From Sphingobacteriales bacterium 46-32 (lineage in GTDB: Bacteria > Bacteroidota > Bacteroidia > Chitinophagales > Chitinophagaceae): 64,000 nt of DNA. The stretch lies in the NCBI GenBank assembly GCA_001898485.1, contig MKTY01000027.1, positions 62,001-126,000 of the forward strand, given 5' to 3'. The notes under the pieces were generated by a model, which had not been told where the DNA came from, did no database searches, and was given only the letters and a program-made list of their open reading frames with translations. The position numbers and the translations under genes are program-made. Below are positions 1 to 9,000 of this stretch, piece after piece. Numbering within the stretch: position 1 is the stretch's first letter; every line of letters starts with the position of its first letter.

Positions 1-519
1 TTCAATCGTACGGAGCATTTCATCGCTGTTGAGTGCAGCATCGGGAGCAAAGTATTGTTTGAGGACAATGTAAAGACCACCCAGACCCATTACGGCCAGA
101 CCGGCTACACCCACACCCATTACAGCACCGCCAGTGAAAGACACGTTAAGTGCCTTGCTAAGGCTGGTACGGGCCGCCTGCGCTGTACGTACATTGGCCT
201 TGGTAGCGGCTTTCATCCCAATGAAGCCGGCCAGGGCGCTCAGTACCGCACCAATTACAAAGGCAACGGCAATAGCCCAGTGAGAGTGGGGGTTTGATTG
301 AGACATTACTGCCAGCAGAATGCCTACAATAACCACGAAATAACCCAGGATCTTCCATTCCGCTTTCAGGAAGGCCATCGCACCTTCAGCAATGTAATTG
401 CTGATCTCTTTCATACGATCATTTCCCGCATCCTGCCGGGAAACCCAATTGAATTTAAGCCAGGTGTAAAGGAGACCAATAAGCCCCATTAAGGGAACGA
501 GATAGATCAATTTGTCCAT
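1..519 (-). CDS. hppA: membrane-bound cation-translocating pyrophosphatase, N-terminal part (runs off the window)
   Basis: The reverse strand from the ATG at 519 is open to the window edge (173 codons). It encodes an N-terminal membrane helix (MDKLIYLVPLMGLIGLLY), a second helix, and the signature of membrane pyrophosphatases, GFIGMKAATKANVRTA followed by a glycine-rich helix (FTGGAVMGVGVAGLAVMG). These integral proteins hydrolyse pyrophosphate and pump H+ or Na+ across the inner membrane. The catalytic loops lie outside the window, so H+ versus Na+ specificity cannot be judged. A canonical promoter sits upstream (556-586). The family is certain; the pumped ion is not. Confidence 0.93.
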   Translation of the reverse strand, partial: MDKLIYLVPLMGLIGLLYTWLKFNWVSRQDAGNDRMKEISNYIAEGAMAFLKAEWKILGYFVVIVGILLAVMSQSNPHSHWAIAVAFVIGAVLSALAGFIGMKAATKANVRTAQAARTSLSKALNVSFTGGAVMGVGVAGLAVMGLGGLYIVLKQYFAPDAALNSDEMLRTIE

Positions 520-555
520 AAAGATTTTCTTCTTAATAAAAAATTAAAAGGACGG

Positions 556-586
556 CAAAGATAGGGGATGAATAGCAATACTGCAA
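556..586 (-). promoter_or_regulatory. Bacteroidota-type promoter of hppA
   Basis: On the reverse strand TATCTTTG (556-563) matches the -7 consensus TAnnTTTG, and a TTG (584-586) lies 20 nt upstream, as expected for the -33 element. The 5' leader would be about 35 nt. Confidence 0.7.
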
Positions 587-610
587 GAACTGTAAAATAG
601 CTGATAATCA

Positions 611-687
611 GTGGACAGTGGACAGTTGACAGTTGACAGTGGACAGTGGACAGTTGACAGTTGACAGTGGACAGTTGACAGTGGACA
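611..687. repeat. 11 tandem copies of the heptamer GTGGACA/GTTGACA
   Basis: Eleven contiguous 7-bp units alternate GTGGACA and GTTGACA without interruption. A sister array (GTGGACA/GTTAACA) lies at 41748-41810. The array is downstream of the cytochrome lipoprotein gene and upstream of hppA. No coding potential is apparent. Confidence 0.95.
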
Positions 688-703
688 GATGTACATTCCT
701 ACA

Positions 704-825
704 CATCAGCACATTTTCTCCTATCATCTTCAAATCTTCAAATTTTCAAATCAGCACATCAGCACATTAACATATCAGCACATCAGCACATTAGCATATC
801 AGCACATTAGCATATCAGCACATTT
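704..825. repeat. degenerate octamer repeats of the ATTAGCAC/ATCAGCAC family
   Basis: Multiple ATCAGCAC and ATTAGCAT units are interspersed with a TCTTCAAAT/TTTTCAAAT run. The same octamer family recurs at 11983-12236 and 38689-38880. With the heptamer array it fills most of the 350-bp gap 520-869; nothing else is seen there apart from the hppA promoter. Confidence 0.85.
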
Positions 826-869
826 CCCTTCAAACCCGTTTTCCGCCTTTTACCTCCACTTAAAACTTA

Positions 870-2564
870 TTACTTATAACTTGCTGTCGGCTTTCCACTA
901 ATTGGGCTTGCCTGACAATTACAATCAATTCCCACTGGTTTGAGGCGTTCCGTTTTTTGAAGTGCCTGCTCGAGCTGCTGAAGCGTTGTATCGGCCTGGC
1001 GGATGGCGCCGGCATTTTTTGTATCACTGAGTGTTATCTGCAGATCTTTTAATGGCAAAGCTTTAATAGCCGCTTCAAATTCCTGTTTTGTTCCGGCTTT
1101 CAACTCCAGCTCCAGTTGCTGGCTCGTACTGGTTGTAAAGCGTTGTATACCGAAATAGGCCGACTCTGCGGATTCGGCCATACCTATTATATAAGCCTGC
1201 GCTTCCTGCGGCAGAGGAATGCTGCCATCTTTTTTAAAAAAAGCCAGCCAGTCGGGATCCGCAGCGGAAGGCCCTGCCTCACCCAGTATATTCAATGAAG
1301 GAATGGCCAGGTATACCGTGGCCTTACTTTTATAACTGCCCTGCAGGCGTACGGTCAACTGACTTTCCTCTACACCTTTCACCATTTTTACCAGCATATC
1401 TATATTATACCAGCCAAAGGTTTCGATGGTAAACTGATAATAGCTGGCATTGATATTTTGCGGCGAGACCAGATCATCTATTGCAGGTAGAGTAGTACCG
1501 CCTCCCCAGGTAGGATCAGGAATACGCTCCACCAGGTTACCATTATCTGCCTGCAGATTTTTTCGGGTAGCTTTTACCTGATCAATAGATTGTGTTAACC
1601 GGTTTATTTCCTGCTGGTATGATGCGCAACTGTCTGCACTGCGTCTCAGTTGTTCCTGACGCGGAAGTGGTAAGGATAACCGGTCACTTTCGGTCTGGAT
1701 ATAACGAATCACAGCAGCATAGTCATTCATTTCCCCCGCACTATCACTAACCGGTAAAAGTTGTTGAATCTCCGGGCCAGATGAAGCGTATTGCGCTTGC
1801 AGATTACATTTATACGCGACAGCAGCGGGGTAATGATCCCGTAGTTGTACCAGTCTATCTTCATCATGCTTGCTGTTGGAAGTATCTTTATAGAAATTTT
1901 CTTCCCGTACAATATCTGCAGCCTGAATTGTATCGGGTTCCCGGAAATGATTATAATAAATATTGGTATTGGCCGATTCAACCGGAAATCGTTTGAGTAA
2001 ATGCGCCAGATCTGGTCCGGTGCCTTCTTTTCCGATACTATGGCAGCTACTGCATTTTTGTTGAAATAAGGCGCGCCCTCTGTCATAGGCGGCTATCTGT
2101 GGATTGGCTGGCAGCGGTTGCGGATCGGTCCAGTTTACTGAACCATCCGTTTCTTCCACTCCTTTATATAATTGCATTTCCTTTTGGAGGTTGGCAGCGG
2201 GCAGGGCGACTTTGATAGGCCTGGTGATACGTACCGAACGGCCGGCTGCTGCATTGATATAGATCATACCGCCACTGGATAGCGCTTCTCCGTTGCTGGA
2301 AGTGACGAGTCCGGCCATAAGCATCTGTTGCAGGGTGAGGGCTTCTCTGATTTCCAGCATTACAGGGCCTGTACCGTCTGCCTGCAGGGCACCCGCCGGT
2401 ATCTGTATAACAGCCCCGCCCGGCGTACGCAAAGTGGTGTCGTTAGCAACATTGACGCTAAATTGTAATGTGGGCAGGAGTGACGTATCGCCGATTAAAG
2501 GGGTATTGGAAGATTTGCAGGAAAATAAAAGGCAGAGTAGTACAGCCGGCAGGAGAAAGCGCAT
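870..2564 (-). CDS. c-type cytochrome lipoprotein with N-terminal beta domain
   Basis: 564 residues. An SPII signal ends at Cys16 (LLFSC), so the protein should be a lipoprotein facing the periplasm or outer surface. Residues about 35-150 form a beta-rich domain (GGAVIQIPAGAL, EIREALTLQQMLMAGLVTS). A single haem motif CSSCH lies at 171-175, and a C-terminal beta domain with the pattern ETFGWYNIDMLVK near residue 395 follows. The gene at 9001-10323 has the same architecture (CTPCH), so the two are paralogues. Electron transfer or haem binding is inferred from CxxCH; the partner is unknown. The first domain resembles those of other Bacteroidota lipoproteins, but I cannot name it. Confidence 0.75.
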   Translation of the reverse strand: MRFLLPAVLLCLLFSCKSSNTPLIGDTSLLPTLQFSVNVANDTTLRTPGGAVIQIPAGALQADGTGPVMLEIREALTLQQMLMAGLVTSSNGEALSSGGMIYINAAAGRSVRITRPIKVALPAANLQKEMQLYKGVEETDGSVNWTDPQPLPANPQIAAYDRGRALFQQKCSSCHSIGKEGTGPDLAHLLKRFPVESANTNIYYNHFREPDTIQAADIVREENFYKDTSNSKHDEDRLVQLRDHYPAAVAYKCNLQAQYASSGPEIQQLLPVSDSAGEMNDYAAVIRYIQTESDRLSLPLPRQEQLRRSADSCASYQQEINRLTQSIDQVKATRKNLQADNGNLVERIPDPTWGGGTTLPAIDDLVSPQNINASYYQFTIETFGWYNIDMLVKMVKGVEESQLTVRLQGSYKSKATVYLAIPSLNILGEAGPSAADPDWLAFFKKDGSIPLPQEAQAYIIGMAESAESAYFGIQRFTTSTSQQLELELKAGTKQEFEAAIKALPLKDLQITLSDTKNAGAIRQADTTLQQLEQALQKTERLKPVGIDCNCQASPISGKPTASYK

Positions 2565-2628
2565 ATGGGTAAAGGTTTAAGGTAAAAGGCTCAATGGTTA
2601 ATATCCCTGAGTAAGAAAGGTAACCCAA

Positions 2629-4140
2629 TCAGCCAACCTGAATTGAGCGAAAGGCACTCCCCAGGTGAGCAATAATATCGCCGGCTATCATGGCTTCCAT
2701 GGAAAGCATATTTGCGGCTATATCGCCTGCAGCTCCATGCAGAAATACACCCAGCAGGGCGGCTTCTACCGGGCTATAGCCCTGCGCCAGCAGTCCGGTG
2801 AGTATACCGGTGAGCACATCACCACTGCCTGCTGTGGCCATACCGGCATTGCCGGAGCTATTGAAAAAGCCTTTGCCATCGGGTGTGGCAATGAATGTAT
2901 GGTGGCCTTTCAGCACAATCACGACCCGCCATTCGGCAGCCATCGCCAGCGCTCGTTCTATGCGTTCAAACTCGTTGGCCGTGCTGCCAAAAAGCCGTTC
3001 AAATTCTTTGGGATGCGGGGTGAGTATAGCTCCTGAAGGCAGTAAACGCAACAGGTCTTTCTGTTGCGACAATATATTAAGTGCATCAGCATCCAGTACC
3101 AGCGGACCACGATACGCATCGAGCAATTCCCGAAGTAAGACTCTTGTTTCGCTGGCCTGCCCCAGTCCGGGTCCGATGCCTACTGTATCAAAACGGGTAA
3201 GATCGGTTTCGAGTTTGGTACAGAATGATGAATTGTAATCGGTCAGCACCATTGCCTCGGGCAGCGTAGACTGTAAAATAGAATAACTGCTTTGAGGAAT
3301 ATGACAGGTAAGCAGGCCGGCTCCGCTGCGCAAAACGGCCTTTCCACTCAATACGGCTGCACCTGTTTTACCATAGCTGCCCGCAATGAGCAGGGCATGT
3401 CCAAAATTGCCTTTATGGCCAAATGCATTGCGGGGACGGTAAATGCTGCGGGCAATATTGATATCCAGGTAATCGAACCGGCTAAAAAGCAATTGCCCAA
3501 AATCGGGATGCAGGCCTATGTCGAGAATATGAACCTGGCCAATGCTATCTGCATTCTCGGCCATCATAAAAGCAAGCTTCATACACTGGAAACTGAGTGT
3601 ATGTGTAGCTTTTACAATCGTTTGGCCTACAGAAGACTGATCGGCAAACAATCCGCTGGGAATATCGATAGAGACAACCATACGGTCAAGTTGATTGATA
3701 TGTGTGACCAGTGCAGCGGTTACGCCTTCCAGGCCACGGCTGAGCCCGGTACCAAATAGTGCATCGATGACCAGTTCATCGGGACCCAGTTGCGGAAAAT
3801 GATTTTCGTCCTGTATAAAACGGATATCGGTTATGCCCTGCTGGTGCAGCCGGGCCAGGTTAATTTGAAAATCGTCTGTGCCTTTATGACCAAATTCGAG
3901 AATATGAACGACTGCTTTAACTCCCTGCATAGCCAGTAAACGGGCAATAGCCAGGCCATCGCCGCCATTATTTCCCTTACCGCAAAAGATATGAACAGAC
4001 CCCTGTGCGAGTGCATTATCCTGCAGCCACTTTACACAGCTTTCTGCCGCACGTTCCATCAGGTCAATAGAGGCGATCGGCTCGTGCTGAATGGTATACT
4101 GATCCCATTCACGGATATAAGCAGCATTCAGAATTTTCAT
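2629..4140 (-). CDS. nnr: bifunctional NAD(P)H-hydrate epimerase / ADP-dependent NAD(P)H-hydrate dehydratase
   Basis: 503 residues, the normal length of the fused YjeF protein. The N-terminal half is the YjeF_N epimerase, with GKGNNGGDGLAIARLL around residues 54-69. The C-terminal half is the ribokinase-like dehydratase, with GPGLGQ, the aspartate-containing LTPHPKEFERL and the nucleotide loop AGSGDVLTGILTG. Together they repair hydrated NADH/NADPH by interconverting the R and S forms and dehydrating the S form with ADP. The start ATG is preceded at 4 nt by a -7-like box (4145-4152), which suggests a leaderless mRNA. Confidence 0.96.
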   Translation of the reverse strand: MKILNAAYIREWDQYTIQHEPIASIDLMERAAESCVKWLQDNALAQGSVHIFCGKGNNGGDGLAIARLLAMQGVKAVVHILEFGHKGTDDFQINLARLHQQGITDIRFIQDENHFPQLGPDELVIDALFGTGLSRGLEGVTAALVTHINQLDRMVVSIDIPSGLFADQSSVGQTIVKATHTLSFQCMKLAFMMAENADSIGQVHILDIGLHPDFGQLLFSRFDYLDINIARSIYRPRNAFGHKGNFGHALLIAGSYGKTGAAVLSGKAVLRSGAGLLTCHIPQSSYSILQSTLPEAMVLTDYNSSFCTKLETDLTRFDTVGIGPGLGQASETRVLLRELLDAYRGPLVLDADALNILSQQKDLLRLLPSGAILTPHPKEFERLFGSTANEFERIERALAMAAEWRVVIVLKGHHTFIATPDGKGFFNSSGNAGMATAGSGDVLTGILTGLLAQGYSPVEAALLGVFLHGAAGDIAANMLSMEAMIAGDIIAHLGSAFRSIQVG

Positions 4141-4144
4141 TGCT

Positions 4145-4152
4145 TAAAGGTA
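4145..4152 (-). promoter_or_regulatory. -7 box of nnr, 4 nt from the ATG
   Basis: The reverse strand reads TACCTTTA, 7 of 8 matches to TAnnTTTG, followed by AGCA and the ATG. Transcription would begin at or next to the start codon. Confidence 0.45.
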
Positions 4153-4195
4153 GGAAATCCAGGGAAGCAATGGTGGACGCTTAAGGGGTAAAGGC

Positions 4196-5443
4196 TTAAC
4201 GTTTACCTGCCGATTCCGGGCTGCCATCATCTTCATCGGCCGTGTCTGTATCCCGATAGTGACCAAACAGGTCATAAGAATTCGTAGCCGATGAATAGAT
4301 ATTCCTGTTGAACTTATTGCCGAGAATCACGATCGTTACCTGCTCATCGGTAAGTCGGGCAAATGCCGCATTAAATCCATGCCAGCGGCCAAAATGATAA
4401 ATCACTCTTTTGCCATTGGGGAAATTGAGCATGCGGAAACCCAGTCCATAGTTGTGAATGGAAGGTCGTTCATTGCTGTATGGACTAAAGGCGGAGTCGA
4501 GCAGGGCTTTACTCACCAGTTGTTCCGTGTAAAGTGCCTGATCCCATTTAAGCAGATCGCGGGGTGTGGAGTAAATATTTTTATCGCCATAAGTGCCTTC
4601 GAAAATATCATTGGCCCATACGGTTCCATTCGGGTTAAATGAGGGATAAACAGCGGTACTGTCGCTCGCTCTGAATACGAAACTGTGGTCCATTTTAAGC
4701 GGGCCAAAAATGGTTTGGCGGATATAGTCCGGATAACTAACACCTGTTATCTTTTCTATAATAAGTGCCAGCATGACGAAATTGGTATTACAGTAGCTGA
4801 ACTTACGGTCGGGGCTGGCAGTGCGTACCGGTTTTTCCGTATAGAGGTAGCGGAGTACATCTTCGTTGGTTACATAAGCATCCGACTTCCAGTTTTTTGG
4901 TGTAATAAAATACAGGTAGTTGGGCAGACCGCTGCGATGGTTGAGCAGCATTTTGACGGTAATGCCGGGATAGGGCAGGCCTGGAAAAAAATGCTGAATA
5001 GAATCTTCCAGCGATAACTTTCCTTCCTGTACCAGGTGCAGGATCGCGACTCCTGTAAAGGTTTTGGTAGTGGAGGCTATATGAAATGAAGTGCTATCGG
5101 TGATGGCAATACGTTTACGGGAGTCGGCAAAGCCCTGGTAATCTTCATATACAATCTCTCCGTTTTTGGCTACCAGCATACCGCCACTAAACCCGCGGCG
5201 GAGCAGCATGGAGTCGAAGTATCCCGAAACAAGCCGGTAATAATGCCGGAAAGCGGCCTTATCAAGTTTGGCAGGAGTATTGGGATAATAATTCAGTGAA
5301 TCTTCTGCTACAGGTTTTTCTGTTTTGGATGCAGCTTCTTTACAGCCATATAACAGCAATCCAAGGGCCAGTATAGTCAACCAATTTTTCAATAGAATTC
5401 TTTTAGCAAAAATAGCGTTCGTTCGTAGTGTACAGATTATCAA
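4196..5443 (-). CDS. serine hydrolase of the beta-lactamase / penicillin-binding protein class C family, lipoprotein
   Basis: 415 residues as drawn. The hydrophobic stretch ending LLLYGC is an SPII signal, but it starts about 18 residues in. A TTG near 5389 could therefore be the true start, giving a normal-length signal. The SxxK motif is STTKTFTG, the YxN motif is YCNTN, and HFGRWHGF sits near the C-terminus in the position of the HxG box. Family members act on peptidoglycan peptides, beta-lactams or small esters; the substrate cannot be deduced. It is divergent from serA with a 52-bp spacer. Confidence 0.85.
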   Translation of the reverse strand: MIICTLRTNAIFAKRILLKNWLTILALGLLLYGCKEAASKTEKPVAEDSLNYYPNTPAKLDKAAFRHYYRLVSGYFDSMLLRRGFSGGMLVAKNGEIVYEDYQGFADSRKRIAITDSTSFHIASTTKTFTGVAILHLVQEGKLSLEDSIQHFFPGLPYPGITVKMLLNHRSGLPNYLYFITPKNWKSDAYVTNEDVLRYLYTEKPVRTASPDRKFSYCNTNFVMLALIIEKITGVSYPDYIRQTIFGPLKMDHSFVFRASDSTAVYPSFNPNGTVWANDIFEGTYGDKNIYSTPRDLLKWDQALYTEQLVSKALLDSAFSPYSNERPSIHNYGLGFRMLNFPNGKRVIYHFGRWHGFNAAFARLTDEQVTIVILGNKFNRNIYSSATNSYDLFGHYRDTDTADEDDGSPESAGKR

Positions 5444-5483
5444 CTTTTCCCCAATTGCTAATTTATCTTAATAACGACGGGGT

Positions 5484-5491
5484 TATATTTG
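5484..5491 (+). promoter_or_regulatory. -7 box of serA, 4 nt from the ATG
   Basis: TATATTTG matches TAnnTTTG exactly. It is followed by CAGT and the ATG at 5496, so the transcript should be leaderless. No convincing -33 TTG is present at the usual distance. Confidence 0.55.
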
Positions 5492-5495
5492 CAGT

Positions 5496-6734
5496 ATGGC
5501 AAGCACCGAAAAAACGAGTTACCCCAAAGAAAAAATACGTGTTCTCTTTCTCGAAAATATCAGCGACCTCGCCGTTAAAAGTTTTCAGCAACAGGGATAT
5601 GTAAAAGTAGAAAAAATCAGCAAAGCTCTTACCGAAGATGAACTGGTAAAAGAGATAAAGGATGTACATATTCTGGGCATCCGTTCCAAAACGCAGATCA
5701 CTGCACGTGTGCTGGAAGCTGCTACGAAGCTGCAGGCCATTGGTTGCTTCTGCATTGGCGTAAACCAGGTAGATCTGAAAGCAGCCACCCGCAAAGGAGT
5801 GGTAGTGTTTAATGCGCCCTATTCCAATACACGTTCCGTTGCCGAACTGGTAATCGGTCTCGCCATTATGCTTATTCGTCGTATACCCGATAAGAATAAA
5901 GCAGCTCATGAAGGTATCTGGATGAAAGATGCCAAAGGAAGCTTTGAACTCCGTGGCAAAACGCTGGGCATTATTGGTTATGGCAATATCGGCTCGCAGG
6001 TAAGTGTGCTGGCTGAAGCGCTTGGCATGAAAGTGATCTTCTATGATGTGGAAACCAAATTGCCTTTGGGTAATGCAGCGGATGGAAAAACACTCAAAGA
6101 AGTACTGGGTAAAGCAGATGTGATCACGCTGCACGTGCCCGAGACTGCGCAAACCAAAAATATCATTAATAAGACCACGCTCAAATATGTGAAGAAAGGC
6201 GCTATCCTCATCAATTATGCCCGTGGCGAAGTAGTGGATCTCGATGCATTGCGCAAAGCAATCGTGGATGGACAAATAGGCGGCGCTGCTATTGATGTTT
6301 TTCCCTGGGAGCCCGAGAAGAATGGCGACCGTTTTCAGTCACCTCTGCAGGATCTGCCCAATGTGATCCTGACCCCGCATATTGGCGGCTCTACCGAAGA
6401 AGCGCAGCAGAATATTGGCCAGGATGTGAGCGTCAAACTGCTTAACTATCTCGAAAAAGGAATCACTTTCGGTTCGCATACCGTACCTGCACTGGCACTG
6501 CCACCGCAGGAAGGATCGCACCGCATCTTGCATATTCACCGCAACGTACCCGGTGTACTGAGTGCTATCAATACGCAACTCTCCAAACATAATATCAATA
6601 TAGTAGGGCAGTACCTCAAAACCAATGATGAAATTGGCTATGTAGTGCTGGACGTAGATAAAAAACTGTCAGCACAGGCGCAGCAGTTACTGCGAGCGGT
6701 AAAAGAAACCATCAAAGTGCGGCTACTTTATTAA
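5496..6734 (+). CDS. serA: D-3-phosphoglycerate dehydrogenase
   Basis: 412 residues, matching the E. coli-type enzyme with one C-terminal ACT domain. It catalyses the first step of serine synthesis, 3-phosphoglycerate to 3-phosphohydroxypyruvate. Visible are the NAD-binding fingerprint GIIGYGNIGSQV, the substrate motif NYARGEVVD with catalytic Arg, the Glu of DVFPWEPE, and the catalytic His in LTPHIGGST. The C-terminal about 75 residues (HRNVPGVLSAINTQL) are the ACT regulatory domain, usually serine-responsive. It is monocistronic as far as visible. Confidence 0.97.
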   Translation: MASTEKTSYPKEKIRVLFLENISDLAVKSFQQQGYVKVEKISKALTEDELVKEIKDVHILGIRSKTQITARVLEAATKLQAIGCFCIGVNQVDLKAATRKGVVVFNAPYSNTRSVAELVIGLAIMLIRRIPDKNKAAHEGIWMKDAKGSFELRGKTLGIIGYGNIGSQVSVLAEALGMKVIFYDVETKLPLGNAADGKTLKEVLGKADVITLHVPETAQTKNIINKTTLKYVKKGAILINYARGEVVDLDALRKAIVDGQIGGAAIDVFPWEPEKNGDRFQSPLQDLPNVILTPHIGGSTEEAQQNIGQDVSVKLLNYLEKGITFGSHTVPALALPPQEGSHRILHIHRNVPGVLSAINTQLSKHNINIVGQYLKTNDEIGYVVLDVDKKLSAQAQQLLRAVKETIKVRLLY

Positions 6735-6809
6735 GGTGTAGTAGTTTGTTGATTATTAATCTATAAGGGCCGATAAAGCTTCTTTTTTTAAAAAAAAGAA
6801 CAATCTGTT

Positions 6810-6817
6810 TACTTTTG
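6810..6817 (+). promoter_or_regulatory. orphan -7 box downstream of serA
   Basis: TACTTTTG matches TAnnTTTG exactly. No plausible forward gene follows, but an intrinsic terminator lies about 95 bp downstream. It could drive a short RNA. Confidence 0.35.
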
Positions 6818-6821
6818 TGAT

Positions 6822-6938
6822 GTAACAGAGCGTTTCGGACGTCTGGGCGACAGCTAGAAATAGTTATTACGTTCCCCTGTTATAACAGAATTAAAGTAAT
6901 TTATTACTGGCCGGTGTATTTATACACTGGCTTTTTTT
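6822..6938 (+). ncRNA. candidate small RNA between an orphan promoter box and an intrinsic terminator
   Basis: The interval starts just after TACTTTTG (6810-6817) and ends with the hairpin plus T7 at 6910-6938, about 115 nt. It contains short self-complementary stretches (TAACAG with CTGTTA, and GACGTC). I recognise no known RNA family. The alternative is that this is simply the 3' trailer of serA mRNA. Confidence 0.25.
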
Positions 6939-7358
6939 ATGCTTTGCATACATTGTAGCAAATTCAAGTTTTGAGTCGCCTCCATTAGTTCTAAGCTTCA
7001 TGGCTACGTAATAGTCAACATCATTTATCTGTTTAATAAAAAGCAGGCCTTTGCACCCTCTGTTTTCATGTCCTTTCTCAACCCGATCATAATTCGCGAT
7101 GATTGTTGGGATCAATTCAAAGTCGGATACTGTTAATCCCTTTTGTCCGCGTTGTTTTTCTAACTGATCATTCCCATGCTGTTTAATGGCATGGCTGATT
7201 CCACTTGACGTTATTAAACGCTTAGCGCCTTTGATGTTAACGCCGGTTTCCATATTGATTTTCTGGGCAACAAAGTTTGGAAAGCAACCAAATTCGAGCG
7301 TTTCATTTTCTACTAATCCCTGATGTGCAGCTGCAAATAATCCGGCAATTTTTGACAC
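6891..7358 (-). CDS. PBECR-like (barnase/EndoU/colicin E5/RelE-type) nuclease domain protein, probably 5'-truncated
   Basis: 155 residues from a GTG start. The frame has a stop about 30 nt upstream, and the text continues sensibly before the GTG (ELFTSKSYQV), so the gene looks like the surviving C-terminal domain of a longer protein. Motifs SGISHAIKQHG (52-62), GLTVSDFELIP (74-84), DYYVAMKLR (115-123) and LEFATMYAKHKK (131-142) fit the phage-associated PBECR nuclease families found at the C-terminus of MuF or polyvalent phage proteins. No immunity gene is recognised beside it. Family assignment is from motif memory, not a search; it may be a pseudogene. Confidence 0.5.
   Translation of the reverse strand: MSKIAGLFAAAHQGLVENETLEFGCFPNFVAQKINMETGVNIKGAKRLITSSGISHAIKQHGNDQLEKQRGQKGLTVSDFELIPTIIANYDRVEKGHENRGCKGLLFIKQINDVDYYVAMKLRTNGGDSKLEFATMYAKHKKSQCINTPASNKLL
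6910..6938 (+). terminator. rho-independent terminator
   Basis: The stem GCCGGTGTA / TACACTGGC (one G-U pair) with loop TTTA is followed by seven Ts (6932-6938) on the forward strand. It overlaps the 3' end of the reverse-strand nuclease-like ORF. It fits termination of serA or of the candidate small RNA. Confidence 0.8.
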
Positions 7359-7639
7359 CTGGTAAGATTTTGACGTGAATAATTCTTACTGCAGGTAAGG
7401 GCTGCCAGTTTTGGGTAGAAATGTTACAATTTTTGCTGGATGCTGCCAGGTTTTGTGTGTTTAATCTCAGTTTTTCGGCATGGTATTGCCATTTAAACTT
7501 TTCCAGCACAATGTTTGAATTCGCTTATTGTGGGGAAACGGTAATCCTTTTACCGGTGAGTCAGGAAATGTTGCCCCCGGTGTTTGTTTCGAAAACCGGA
7601 ATATATTTCTAATATTTTCAAAAAATATTGAAAATTGTG
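7359..7639. other. gap with decayed coding sequence
   Basis: No complete gene is recognised. Reverse-strand codons just upstream of the nuclease-like ORF continue its frame for about ten residues and then hit TAA. The remaining sequence gives only frame-shadow ORFs. Confidence 0.4.
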
Positions 7640-7647
7640 TAAATTTG
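7640..7647 (+). promoter_or_regulatory. -7 box of ndh
   Basis: TAAATTTG matches TAnnTTTG exactly, 20 nt before the ATG at 7668. The upstream DNA is AT-rich with no clear -33 TTTG. Confidence 0.5.
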
Positions 7648-7667
7648 TGTCATCAAATTAATCACCC

Positions 7668-8981
7668 ATGAAAGTTGTAATAGTAGGGGCGGGTTTTGGG
7701 GGACTGAAACTGGCCCGGCGGCTCAATAACAAGGCAGGATTTGAAGTGGTGTTGGTAGATAAGTTTAATTATCATCAGTTTCAACCATTGTTTTACCAGG
7801 TAGCTACAGCGGGACTGGATGCCAGCAATATTTCTTTCCCTTTACGCAAAGTATTTCAACGCAGTAATAATGTACGCATCCGGCTGGCTGAATTAAAAGA
7901 GGTGGTACCGGCAGAAAAGAAGATCATTACGGATGCAGAAGAGATCGGGTATGATGTACTCGTGCTGGCCACCGGTGCAGGCACCAATTTTTTCGGCAAT
8001 AAGGATCTGGAAGCGCATGCTTTTCCCATGAAATCAACAGTTGAAGCGCTGCAACTGCGGTATCGTCTTTTGCAAAACCTTGAAGAGTCGCTTACAATTA
8101 CCGATCAGGATGAATTGCAAAGGCGCATGAATATTGTGATAGTGGGCGGTGGTCCTACAGGTGTGGAAGTAGCCGGTGCCTTATCGGAAATGAAAAAATA
8201 TGTATTACCCAAGGAATATCCGGAGCTTGATTTTTCGCGGATGCAGATATTTCTGCTCGAAGGAGCTGGCAAGACACTCGCTACCATGAGTCAGCAATCA
8301 TCGGCAAAATCACAAAAATATCTCGGGCGCCTGGGTGTAAATGTGATGACGGGAGCGTTGGTAAAGGAATATGATGGCCGGGATATCCGGTTGCAGGATG
8401 GGCGCAGTATTGCCGCACATACGGTGATATGGGCCGCAGGCATACGGGGTAATCTGCCTGCGGGCATTGACCCGGCCCTTGTTGCGCGCGGCAACCGTAT
8501 CCGCACCAACAGGTATTGCCAGGTAGAAGGCTGGGACGATGTGTATGTTATCGGTGACCTGGCTTATATGGAAACACCAGAGTATCCCAATGGTCACCCC
8601 CAGGTGGCGCCAGTGGCTATGCAGCAGGCGGCCCTGGTAGGTGATAACCTGGTAAAACTGGAACGGAAATCGCCTGCGCGCAGCCTGCAGCAGTTTACCT
8701 ATCACGACAAAGGCAGTATGGCTACGGTTGGGCGCAACCTGGCAGTGGTGGATATTCCCAAACCCAAATTGCATTTTGGCGGTTTCTTTGCCTGGACAAT
8801 CTGGATGGGGCTGCACCTGATGATGATACTGGGGGTGAAGAACCGGTTCTTTGTATTTGTAAACTGGCTGTATAACTATTTTACCTACGATCAAAACCTG
8901 CGGTTGATATTCCGCGAGTTTGACCGGGATAATAATAAAGCCAGCAAGAGCGAAGTACAACCCACTTCTGTCGGTGCTTAA
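7668..8981 (+). CDS. ndh: type II NADH dehydrogenase (NDH-2)
   Basis: 437 residues, the usual length. It is a peripheral flavoenzyme that oxidises NADH and reduces membrane quinone without pumping protons. The FAD fingerprint VGAGFGGL lies at residues 5-12 and the NADH fingerprint VGGGPTGVEVAG near 160. YQVATAGL and the conserved VAPVAMQQ of the quinone/FAD region are present. The C-terminal hydrophobic segment (FFAWTIWMGLHLMMIL) anchors it to the membrane. Confidence 0.95.
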   Translation: MKVVIVGAGFGGLKLARRLNNKAGFEVVLVDKFNYHQFQPLFYQVATAGLDASNISFPLRKVFQRSNNVRIRLAELKEVVPAEKKIITDAEEIGYDVLVLATGAGTNFFGNKDLEAHAFPMKSTVEALQLRYRLLQNLEESLTITDQDELQRRMNIVIVGGGPTGVEVAGALSEMKKYVLPKEYPELDFSRMQIFLLEGAGKTLATMSQQSSAKSQKYLGRLGVNVMTGALVKEYDGRDIRLQDGRSIAAHTVIWAAGIRGNLPAGIDPALVARGNRIRTNRYCQVEGWDDVYVIGDLAYMETPEYPNGHPQVAPVAMQQAALVGDNLVKLERKSPARSLQQFTYHDKGSMATVGRNLAVVDIPKPKLHFGGFFAWTIWMGLHLMMILGVKNRFFVFVNWLYNYFTYDQNLRLIFREFDRDNNKASKSEVQPTSVGA

Positions 8982-9000
8982 TCAGCAATTCGTCTCATCT

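Noticed and set aside
7303-7509. 68-residue reverse ORF overlapping the nuclease-like gene
   Set aside because: It is the out-of-frame shadow of the nuclease-like sequence and its upstream remnant.
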